Assembly (NCBI GenBank): GCA_020723545.1 | Contig: DYIS01000054.1 | Span: 5,791 to 11,737, forward strand | Origin: Ktedonobacter racemifer | GTDB taxonomy: Bacteria; Chloroflexota; DTOL01; JACQYG01 | Length of the DNA: 5,947 nt | Direction: 5' to 3' | In this document: positions 1 through 5,463 of the stretch, one piece after another | How positions within the stretch are numbered: the first letter of the stretch is position 1 | Layout of the letters: every line of letters starts with the position of its first letter | Notes under the pieces: generated by a model | The model's input: the letters and a program-made list of their open reading frames with translations, nothing else | Told to the model about the DNA's origin: nothing | Database searches by the model: none | Program-made: the position numbers and the translations under genes

Positions 1-120
1 CGGCTTGGTGGGCGTGGGAGGGGCCGTAGTGGGGACTGGCGTAGGCCCACAGGCAACGCCCAAAGTGCCCAAGAAGGTCACCAGGACGATGACCCTCAGG
101 ACTTTTTGAAGATTCGACAT
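1..120 (-). CDS. Lipoprotein, probable ABC sugar-transporter substrate-binding protein (5' part only)
   Basis: Only the first 40 codons are inside the window; the gene runs off the left edge. The start is ATG at 120-118, preceded by a strong ribosome binding site GGAGGAG (134-128) with a 7-base spacer. The protein begins with a short basic region (Lys6, Arg9), then a hydrophobic stretch (about residues 10-23) ending in a lipobox LGVAC. Cys24 is therefore the predicted lipidated residue and the mature protein would be tethered outside the membrane. A Thr/Pro-rich linker follows (residues 26-40), typical of exported lipoproteins in Chloroflexota. No ligand-binding fold is visible because of truncation. 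The substrate-binding role is inferred from the divergent LacI-family repressor and the operator over the predicted promoter of this gene, a common arrangement at sugar ABC-transporter operons. Another surface lipoprotein remains possible. Confidence 0.72.
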   Translation of the reverse strand, partial: MSNLQKVLRVIVLVTFLGTLGVACGPTPVPTTAPPTPTKP

Positions 121-167
121 CTTACATCTCCTCCATGAGGCTTACACTTGAGCTGATCAAACGAACT

Positions 168-187
168 GGCCAGCTCCGGTGCTGGCC
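168..187. repeat. GC-rich inverted repeat in the leader of the lipoprotein gene
   Basis: GGCCAGC (168-174) and GCTGGCC (181-187) are perfect 7-bp complementary arms around a 6-base loop. On the minus strand this lies in the predicted untranslated leader of the lipoprotein mRNA, about 48 bases before its start codon. No U-run follows it, so it is not an intrinsic terminator. It could stabilise the transcript or be incidental. Confidence 0.4.
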
Positions 188-247
188 CCTGACAACCGGT
201 CATCCATCACCCCCTTTATCTCCAGAGTTTCCCGAAAGCGATCTTAT

Positions 248-261
248 TGCACACGTGCGCA
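248..261. promoter_or_regulatory. Predicted LacI-family operator O1
   Basis: TGCACACGTGCGCA is a 14-bp palindrome with one mismatched pair and a central CG, the hallmark of LacI/GalR operators, where the hinge-helix leucine wedges into the central CG step. It differs at one base from the second site at 398-411. It starts 3 bases downstream of the minus-strand -10 box and covers the predicted transcription start of the lipoprotein gene, so bound repressor would block that promoter. The likely ligand is the repressor encoded at 473-1477. Confidence 0.78.
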
Positions 262-264
262 TTG

Positions 265-294
265 ATATTAACACAACGAGAGGGCATTTGTCAA
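265..294 (-). promoter_or_regulatory. Sigma-70-type promoter for the lipoprotein gene
   Basis: Read on the minus strand, a perfect -35 box TTGACA (294-289) is followed after 18 bp by TAATAT (270-265), a 4/6 match to the -10 consensus. The start of transcription is expected near 258, inside operator O1, giving a leader of about 138 bases before the ATG at 120. The -35 box lies 26 bp from the -35 box of the divergent repressor promoter. Confidence 0.65.
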
Positions 295-320
295 GGCGAT
301 CCCAGGCCACCAGACTGAAT

Positions 321-349
321 TTGACATGAGGGCAGCCTTCTGCTAAACT
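321..349 (+). promoter_or_regulatory. Sigma-70-type promoter for the LacI-family gene
   Basis: A perfect -35 box TTGACA (321-326), a 17-bp spacer and TAAACT (344-349, 4/6 match) form a good promoter. TGC directly before the -10 box makes it an extended -10 element. Transcription would start near 356, leaving a leader of about 117 bases before the repressor ATG at 473. Operator O2 lies inside that leader. Confidence 0.62.
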
Positions 350-397
350 CTTGCCGCGGCAGGCCTGGCGCTGCTTCGTCTTGTCGCGGTAAGTGTT

Positions 398-411
398 TGC
401 ACACGTGTGCA
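398..411. promoter_or_regulatory. Predicted LacI-family operator O2 (perfect palindrome)
   Basis: TGCACACGTGTGCA is a perfect 14-bp palindrome with central CG, matching O1 at 13 of 14 positions. It lies about 43-56 bases downstream of the predicted start of the repressor transcript and 61 bases before its ATG. Bound repressor could act as a roadblock for its own gene, or pair with O1 (centres 150 bp apart) to form a loop that encloses both promoters. Finding the same word twice in one intergenic region, next to a LacI-family gene, is the main support. Confidence 0.8.
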
Positions 412-472
412 CTATGCTGCCGGAGGTCGCGACAGAACTTCCCCCGGGATTCACCATGGCGTGAGGTGGTGA

Positions 473-1477
473 ATGGTGCGAGCTTCCATCAAAGACATCG
501 CCCGAAGGGTCGGCGTGAGCCACAGCACAGTCTCCCGGGCACTGCGGGATAGCCCCAGTATCTCCACGGCCACCAGGCTAAAGGTCCAGCAGATTGCCGT
601 GGAGATGGGCTATTCTCCCAGTGCCATCGCCCGGGGACTGGTCACTCGCCGCACCCACACCGTAGGGGTGGTGGTCACCAGCCTCACCGATCCCTTTCAC
701 TCTCGGGTGGTAGAGGGCATCGAGATGCTGGCCCAGGATCAGGGCTATGGCGTTTTGCTCACCACCTCTCACGAAGACCACAAAAGGGAGCGGGCAGCGG
801 TGGAGATGCTCTCCAGCAAGAGAGTGGACGGCATCATCGTGGCTGCCTCCCGCATCGGCGGGCTCTATCTCTCGCTGCTCAAGAAACTCCAGGTACCCAT
901 TGTTCTCATCAACAGCCACCAGACCGGTGAATATATCTACTCGGTTTCCACCGATGACCAGCTTGGCAGCTATTCGGCCACCCGATACCTGTTGGGAATG
1001 GGTCATTCCCGCATCGGCTATCTGGGCAGTCGCCGGGGAGGTCACACCGACAAAGGACGCCTGGCTGGCTACCGCCGGGCCCTGGGGGAGGCGGGAATAT
1101 CCTCGGACGAGCAACTGGTGTCTATGGGAGATGGCCGGGTCCCCGGCGGGCGAGAAGCGATGGCGAAGCTCCTGGCCCTGCCAGTCCCGCCTACCGCTGT
1201 CTTCTGCTATAACGATCTAACGGCCATCGGTGCCCTTCAGGCCGTAATCCAGGCCGGAAAGAAGGTGCCATGGGACGTGTCTATCGTCGGTTTCGATGGC
1301 CTGGACGAGGCTGAGTACGTTATCCCACCCCTGACCACCATGGAGCAGCCCCGCCTCCAGATGGGCCGTATCGCCATGCAGATGATCCTGGATGCCCTGG
1401 CCGGACGCAAGTCGCCGGCCCGGTTGGTGCTCCAGCCCAATCTCATCGAACGGGCCTCCTGCCGGCGGCTCCCGTAG
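473..1477 (+). CDS. LacI/GalR-family transcriptional repressor
   Basis: The protein has 334 residues, the usual length of the family. The N-terminal helix-turn-helix is clear: IKDIARRVGVSHSTVSRAL at residues 6-24, followed by the typical GYSPSAIARGL hinge segment (46-56) in which Leu56 is the expected minor-groove wedge residue. A periplasmic-binding-protein-like effector domain starts near residue 63 (TVGVVV, then LTDPFHS at 71-77) and keeps family landmarks such as the late NDLTAIGAL and VSIVGFDGLDEAEY segments and the PPLTTMEQP stretch. ATG at 473 is chosen because GAGGTG (463-468) lies just upstream and the ATG at 456 hits a stop after two codons. It is transcribed away from the lipoprotein gene. 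The inducer is probably a sugar or sugar derivative that the lipoprotein's transporter imports, but the sequence does not say which. Two matching palindromes upstream suggest autoregulation. No terminator is evident after it. Confidence 0.95.
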   Translation: MVRASIKDIARRVGVSHSTVSRALRDSPSISTATRLKVQQIAVEMGYSPSAIARGLVTRRTHTVGVVVTSLTDPFHSRVVEGIEMLAQDQGYGVLLTTSHEDHKRERAAVEMLSSKRVDGIIVAASRIGGLYLSLLKKLQVPIVLINSHQTGEYIYSVSTDDQLGSYSATRYLLGMGHSRIGYLGSRRGGHTDKGRLAGYRRALGEAGISSDEQLVSMGDGRVPGGREAMAKLLALPVPPTAVFCYNDLTAIGALQAVIQAGKKVPWDVSIVGFDGLDEAEYVIPPLTTMEQPRLQMGRIAMQMILDALAGRKSPARLVLQPNLIERASCRRLP

Positions 1478-1526
1478 GGTGAGCCTTGGCACAAAGGGAT
1501 CAGCAGCACCCTCGGATGCCTCGTCA

Positions 1527-1555
1527 TTGACAAAAGCCAGGGTATCGGCTATCAT
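1527..1555 (+). promoter_or_regulatory. Sigma-70-type promoter for the four-gene cluster
   Basis: TTGACA (1527-1532), a 17-bp spacer and TATCAT (1550-1555, 5/6 match) form the best promoter in the window. Transcription would start near 1562, giving a leader of about 37 bases before the GTG at 1599. It lies in the 121-bp gap after the repressor gene, so the downstream cluster need not depend on read-through. Imperfect 9-bp inverted arms, AGCCAGGGT (1535-1543) and AACCTGGCT (1557-1565), flank the -10 box and could mark a regulator site. Confidence 0.65.
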
Positions 1556-1598
1556 CAACCTGGCTCTCACCACACTTGACCGATATAGGTGAATCCCC

Positions 1599-2258
1599 GT
1601 GGGTATCCAACCGCCCGGTGCCGATGTGGTTGGCGTGTGGGTGGCCGCCATCCTCACCCTGATGATACTCAGCTACCTCCTCTGGGATGGCCCCCTTTTT
1701 CGGGTCACCCAACACGTGCTGGTGGGCGTGACTGCAGGGTATGCGGTGGTGGTGGCCTATCGCAGCGTCCTCGGCCCGAAGCTGGCCCGGCCCTTGCTTA
1801 CTGACCCTTTAGCTAACTGGCCCCTCTTCATCCCGGCGCTACTGAGCCTCTTTCTGTTAGCCCGTTTCTTCCCCCGCTTGGGGCGGCTGACCTGGATACC
1901 ACTGGCCTATCTGGTGGGTGTGGGCGCGGCCCTGTCCCTGGGCGGCATCTTGGTGGGGACCATCTGGCCCCAGACCGCCGCAACGTTCGTTTCCCTGGAC
2001 CTGGGACTTGGCCTGGGGCAGTGGATAAGTAACCTGGTATTGGTAGCTGGAGTGATTTGCACCCTTCTTTACTTCTATTTCACCGCCCGGCCAGAGAGTC
2101 TTGGTGGGAAAGCGCTGAGTCCCTGGGCCAAGGCCGGCCGCCTGCTGGTCATGGTGGCCCTGGGGGCGGCCTTTGGGGGAATGGTCACCGGAAGGGTGTC
2201 GCTGCTCATCGATCGGGTCTATTTCCTCCTGCGAGACTGGCTAGGGGTGATACGGTGA
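1599..2258 (+). CDS. Six-helix integral membrane protein of unknown function
   Basis: I do not recognise the family. The 219-residue product is very hydrophobic, with about six membrane helices near residues 12-29, 37-55, 74-90, 99-122, 143-162 and 181-199. Short loops join them, and a basic end (LLIDRVYFLLRDWLGVIR) may form an amphipathic helix at the membrane surface. No catalytic motif, signal peptide or transporter signature stands out. The GTG start is supported by AGGTGA (1587-1592) with a 6-base spacer; the hydrophobic segment begins soon after it. It is the first gene of the cluster, and its stop overlaps the start of the glycosyltransferase gene by 4 bp, so the two are probably translationally coupled. 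A partner role for the glycosyltransferase or for envelope assembly is an inference from position only. Confidence 0.82.
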   Translation: MGIQPPGADVVGVWVAAILTLMILSYLLWDGPLFRVTQHVLVGVTAGYAVVVAYRSVLGPKLARPLLTDPLANWPLFIPALLSLFLLARFFPRLGRLTWIPLAYLVGVGAALSLGGILVGTIWPQTAATFVSLDLGLGLGQWISNLVLVAGVICTLLYFYFTARPESLGGKALSPWAKAGRLLVMVALGAAFGGMVTGRVSLLIDRVYFLLRDWLGVIR

Positions 2259-3868
2259 GAGGTGCCGTTGCCATCGATGGGGAGGAAGGCACAGGCCATC
2301 CAGCCCGGCGGGGCGACTGGCGATTCATCCTGGGCTGCTTCGGGGCCTACGTCGTGGCCACCTTCACGGTGGTCCTGACCATTAGCCCCTACTTCGCCAA
2401 TGGCTGGGACGCCCAGATCTTCACCGGCGCGGGAAGGTCCTTTTTCGACGGCGGAAGCTTCTTCGACCTTTACCAGCGGTCCCGGGAGATCTGGCACGAC
2501 TGGGCCTTTCAGTATCCGCCCCTGTACGGCCTGGTGCTCTTCCCCTTCGTCGTCGCTGGCGTGCTCTTGCCCGGCATGCCGGATTACGTGCTAATCCGGG
2601 TGCCCGTGGTCCTGGCCGACCTGTTGATGGGCTGGCTCCTGTACCGCCTGGTGGGGCGGATTTCGGGCCAGCAGCGACTGGCCCGACTGGCGCTGGTATT
2701 TTGGCTGTTCAATCCGGTGATTTTCTATCAGACGGCAGTGCAGTCCCATCAGGAATCAGTATGGCTGGTCCCCGCGATCCTGGCCTATGCCCTGGCCAGC
2801 CGTTCAGGGTGGAGGCAGGTTTTCCTGGTGAGCGCCTTATTAAGCCTGGCGACGACGCTTAAGCAGACGGCAGTCCTGTTCTTCATCCCCTATGGGGTAT
2901 ACCTCTTGCAGCAGTCGCAAGAGCGCTGGCGCAATCTAGCCACCGCTGGCCTGACATTCGTTCTGGTATTCGGCGGCATCAGCTTGCCTTTCTATCTGTA
3001 TTCCCGGGATTTCTATGAGCTCGTTTTCGTGGTGGTCCCGTATTATCCCGTGCAGACCCAGTCGGCGGTGGTGTGGCTCCTGGGGCTCCAGGAGTTCCTG
3101 GTGGAACAGACCCGGAGCAGTTTCTTTCTGCTGCGCTATCAGGCACCCATCACCATGGCGCTGGTGCTGGGATTATCTTTCTTGGCCTTGAGGAGACGAT
3201 TTGGTTTCTTCGACCTGGGACTTATGGTGGCGTTGGTCTTCTTCATCGCTTCCAAGAAGGTGATGGGGTACCATTATCCGATCCTGCTGCCGTTCCTCCT
3301 CATTTATGCCCTGTCCAAGCAGCGGTTTGACCTGGTGGCCCTGGGGACCATCTACGCCAGTTGGATCATCGTGTCACCCTACTACGCACCCTGGGCCAGT
3401 CCGGCGCATTTCGTGCTCTACGCCACGTTAATGACGCCCAATACCGTCTTCTTCTTGTGGTTCCTGTGGCACCTGTGGCGGCGGGGGGACCGGCTGAGCG
3501 TGGGCAGGCTTGACCTCACTGCCTGGCTGGGGGGCCCCCGGACGGTGCTGGCGCTATTTACGGTGACCCTGGCCATGGTGCTGGCCTCGCTGGCCCAACC
3601 GGCCAGCGAGGCCCTCCTATCTATGCCAGATACGCGGATGGCATCGCTGCTCTGCATGGTGTTGATCTTCGGCCTTACGTTGGCCGTGACCTGGACGCTG
3701 AAAGGTAAGCTGGTGGCCGGATTCTTCGGTTCCGGCGAGAAGGCCCCGGTGGGCTGGCTCGTTCCGGCGCTGGCGGCCTGGTTCACCCCACTCTACTTCT
3801 TTACGTTTACGTTGTCCATGGAAAGCACCAAGGCCCTGGAATTAGCGCTGAAAAGCTGGGGGAAGTGA
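2255..3868 (+). CDS. Polytopic membrane glycosyltransferase, GT-C type
   Basis: The product has 537 residues and a dozen or so predicted membrane helices, the architecture of GT-C enzymes that move a sugar from a lipid-phosphate donor on the outer face of the membrane. After the first helix (about 24-43) comes an extracytoplasmic loop with NGWDAQIF, Asp52 being the candidate catalytic residue, then YPPLYG (87-92), FNPVIFY (152-158), QSHQES (163-168) and LKQT (202-205). These patterns recall the DUF2029/mannosyltransferase-like groups. The classical GT-C DxD pair is not present and the donor cannot be told. GTG at 2255 overlaps the previous stop (GTGA) and has AGGGG (2243-2247) 7 bases upstream. 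An in-frame ATG at 2057 would add 66 Gly/Pro/His-rich residues lying wholly over the upstream gene and is unlikely. The stop is 3 bp from the next start. An additional C-terminal hydrophobic section (about residues 430-525) follows a basic loop. Confidence 0.83.
   Translation: MRGAVAIDGEEGTGHPARRGDWRFILGCFGAYVVATFTVVLTISPYFANGWDAQIFTGAGRSFFDGGSFFDLYQRSREIWHDWAFQYPPLYGLVLFPFVVAGVLLPGMPDYVLIRVPVVLADLLMGWLLYRLVGRISGQQRLARLALVFWLFNPVIFYQTAVQSHQESVWLVPAILAYALASRSGWRQVFLVSALLSLATTLKQTAVLFFIPYGVYLLQQSQERWRNLATAGLTFVLVFGGISLPFYLYSRDFYELVFVVVPYYPVQTQSAVVWLLGLQEFLVEQTRSSFFLLRYQAPITMALVLGLSFLALRRRFGFFDLGLMVALVFFIASKKVMGYHYPILLPFLLIYALSKQRFDLVALGTIYASWIIVSPYYAPWASPAHFVLYATLMTPNTVFFLWFLWHLWRRGDRLSVGRLDLTAWLGGPRTVLALFTVTLAMVLASLAQPASEALLSMPDTRMASLLCMVLIFGLTLAVTWTLKGKLVAGFFGSGEKAPVGWLVPALAAWFTPLYFFTFTLSMESTKALELALKSWGK
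3583..3613. repeat. Perfect 13-bp stem inverted repeat inside the glycosyltransferase gene
   Basis: GGCCTCGCTGGCC (3583-3595) and GGCCAGCGAGGCC (3601-3613) are perfectly complementary around a 5-base loop (CAACC). The segment encodes LASLAQPASEAL, a likely short loop between hydrophobic stretches. No T-run follows, so it is not a standard terminator. It would make a very stable mRNA hairpin late in this gene. Confidence 0.6.
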
Positions 3869-3871
3869 TGT

Positions 3872-5410
3872 ATGGAGGAGCCAGCGGGAGGCTACCATTC
3901 GCTCCTGGTGGCTGACATCGGCTCCGCGCGGACCAAGGTCATCTTGGTGGAGTTGGTGGAGGGGAGGTATCGTTTCGTGGCCCGGGGAACTGCCCCCACC
4001 ACGGTGAGCCCGAAGGGGGTCGTGCCCGGACTGCTCCAAGGCCTGGCCGAACTGGAAAAAGCCACGGGCCGGCGGTTATCCTCCCAGGGCAGGCTCATCT
4101 CGCCTCGGGACGAATTGGGCGCTGGGGTGGATGCCTTTGTCGCCTGCACCAGCCTCCCCGGCCCGCTGAGAGTGGTGGTGATCGGCACTAGCGGGGACTA
4201 CTCCTTGAAGGAGGCAGTTCAGGCCGTCGGGAACATCCCCGCCGCGGTCCTGGAATGGACAGCCGCGGACGGAGGGCTGGAGGGGGGGCGCCCACGGCGT
4301 TGGACGGGGTCGCGGTATGCGGTGAGCCTGGAGGACCCCCAGGCCAGGCTCAGTGCCTTTGCACCCGAGGCTTTGGTGCTGGCAGGTGGCGTGGACGGCA
4401 GCGCGGGGAACGGTCTTTTGGCGTTGGCTAAAGCCATATCTCGGGACCCAGGCTTCCCCTCGGGCCTCCCGGTGATCTACGCTGGGGATCGTTCCCGGCG
4501 TCAAGAGATCGCCCAGGCGTTGGGCCCCGGCTTTGCTTTCCACGCGGCCGGCAACGTGCTGCCGCAACTGGGAACGCCCAACGGCCAGTACCTGGCTGCA
4601 GCACTAGGAGAGTTGTATCGGAGCAATAAACTGCCGGAACTTTCCAGCTTCGGCCTACTGAGTCAGTGGTCCGCGGCGCCGATGGAGAGCACCACCGAGG
4701 CTTTGGGAAGAGGCTGGCGCTTCCTGGCCCAGCGCTACGGCCAGCGGGTCCTGGGCCTGGACGTAGGTCATCGGCAGATCACCGTCGGCCTGGCCCAGGC
4801 CGGTACCTACCGCTGCCTGGTGACGCAGCGTCGCATGGCCGAGGGAGAGGACACCGGGGCCGCCTGGCTTTCCATGGAGCTGTCAACATTGATGCGCGGA
4901 ATGGACCTACCTGGCTCGGTGGACTTGATCTGCCTGAGCGGGGGAGAGATCTCGTCTCTTCCCTACCAGGCGGCGGCCCTGATGGCGTTAGACGCCGTAG
5001 GGCCGGTGGGCCTGGTGCGGTTGGCGCTGGATGTGGATTCCATGCTGCCGCAACTGGGTGCCCTGGCCTCCTTGAGCCCGCTGGCAGCCGGCCAGGTGAT
5101 GGAGACAGACGCCTTGCTCAAGCTTGGCACCGTCATCGGTGTGAGTGGCCGGGCCCGAGCAGGCAGCACGGCGCTCAAAGTGGAGGTGCAATTCGAGGGC
5201 CAGCCCGGCCTGTCCTTGAGCATAGCTTTTGGCCAATTGGAAAAGGTGCCGCTGGTGGCCGGCCAGCGAGCACAAATGATGCTCCGCCCTGGAGGCTCCC
5301 TGGACGTGGGCCTGGGACAGAGGGGCCGGGCCGCCGTGGCCAGAGTGGAGGGGGGTCCCCTGGGGATAATTTTGGATTGTCGCGGGCGGCCTTTGACCCA
5401 GAGTCAGTGA
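3872..5410 (+). CDS. MutL/GlmL-like ASKHA-fold protein (annotated elsewhere as glutamate mutase MutL)
   Basis: This 512-residue protein has the signatures of the MutL/GlmL family, ASKHA ATPase-fold proteins named after a gene next to glutamate mutase. The phosphate-1 motif DIGSARTK is at 15-22, followed by the family segments RYRFVARGTAPTTV, VDAFVACTSLPGPLRVVV (86-103), LAGGVDG (170-176), VIYAGDRSR, NVLPQLG and SGGE (356-359). A C-terminal region of about 100 residues, probably beta-rich, follows the ALDVDSMLPQLGALASLSP segment. The second phosphate motif, DVGHRQIT (297-304), keeps Asp and Gly but lacks the usual Gly-Gly-x-Thr-Thr, so ATP turnover may be altered. It has no signal peptide or membrane helix and is presumably cytosolic. 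It starts 3 bp after the glycosyltransferase stop, with GGGGGAAG (3858-3865) as a purine-rich ribosome binding site. This is not the DNA mismatch-repair MutL. No mutase subunit gene is present, so its true partner is unknown. Confidence 0.82.
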   Translation: MEEPAGGYHSLLVADIGSARTKVILVELVEGRYRFVARGTAPTTVSPKGVVPGLLQGLAELEKATGRRLSSQGRLISPRDELGAGVDAFVACTSLPGPLRVVVIGTSGDYSLKEAVQAVGNIPAAVLEWTAADGGLEGGRPRRWTGSRYAVSLEDPQARLSAFAPEALVLAGGVDGSAGNGLLALAKAISRDPGFPSGLPVIYAGDRSRRQEIAQALGPGFAFHAAGNVLPQLGTPNGQYLAAALGELYRSNKLPELSSFGLLSQWSAAPMESTTEALGRGWRFLAQRYGQRVLGLDVGHRQITVGLAQAGTYRCLVTQRRMAEGEDTGAAWLSMELSTLMRGMDLPGSVDLICLSGGEISSLPYQAAALMALDAVGPVGLVRLALDVDSMLPQLGALASLSPLAAGQVMETDALLKLGTVIGVSGRARAGSTALKVEVQFEGQPGLSLSIAFGQLEKVPLVAGQRAQMMLRPGGSLDVGLGQRGRAAVARVEGGPLGIILDCRGRPLTQSQ

Positions 5411-5443
5411 TGCATCGCCGGCCCGCTTTGGCCGTGTGCCCAA

Positions 5444-5463
5444 GAGGTGAAGCGAGGTGAAGC
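5444..5463 (+). repeat. Tandem duplication of a ribosome binding site
   Basis: The 10-bp unit GAGGTGAAGC occurs twice in direct succession (5444-5453 and 5454-5463), ending exactly at the ATG of the last gene. Each copy contains the Shine-Dalgarno-like GAGGTGA; the second lies 3 bases from the ATG and the first 13 bases from it. The duplication supports the choice of ATG at 5464. It could allow standby ribosome binding, or tune expression by unit loss and gain. Confidence 0.7.

Noticed and set aside
135..329. 64-codon plus-strand frame in the divergent control region
   Set aside because: It overlaps the predicted operator O1 and both -35 boxes, and has no motif. Its ATG merely lies next to the reverse-strand ribosome binding site.
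200..523. 107-codon minus-strand frame across the control region
   Set aside because: It runs through both promoters and both operators and into the repressor gene, and looks non-coding in composition.
578..1114. 178-codon minus-strand frame opposite the repressor gene
   Set aside because: Antisense shadow of a well-recognised LacI-family gene; no motif and no ribosome binding site.
1478..1526. Intrinsic terminator after the repressor gene
   Set aside because: Only a 4-bp CCTT/AAGG pairing was found, with no T-run.
1217..1657. 146-codon minus-strand frame spanning the repressor end and the following gap
   Set aside because: Composition is that of antisense to GC-rich coding DNA, and it would cover the strong promoter at 1527-1555.
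2057..2254. N-terminal extension of the glycosyltransferase from an in-frame ATG at 2057
   Set aside because: The 66 extra residues are Gly/Pro/His-rich and non-membrane, lie entirely over the upstream membrane-protein gene, and lack a convincing ribosome binding site. GTG at 2255 has a good site and a typical 4-bp overlap.
3872..5410. DNA mismatch-repair MutL
   Set aside because: The shared name is a coincidence. The motifs are those of an ASKHA-fold protein (DIGSARTK, LAGGVDG), not of the GHKL ATPase of mismatch repair.
4666..5460. 264-codon plus-strand open frame overlapping the MutL-like gene
   Set aside because: It is a shadow frame: rich in Gly, Arg and Pro, without recognisable motifs, while the overlapping frame has clear family signatures.
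5410..5460. 16-codon frame beginning at an ATG that overlaps the MutL-like stop (TGATG)
   Set aside because: The stop-start overlap is suggestive of coupling, but the peptide is very short and Arg/Pro-rich, and is just the tail of the shadow frame. It ends within the ribosome binding site of the next gene; a leader-peptide role cannot be supported.
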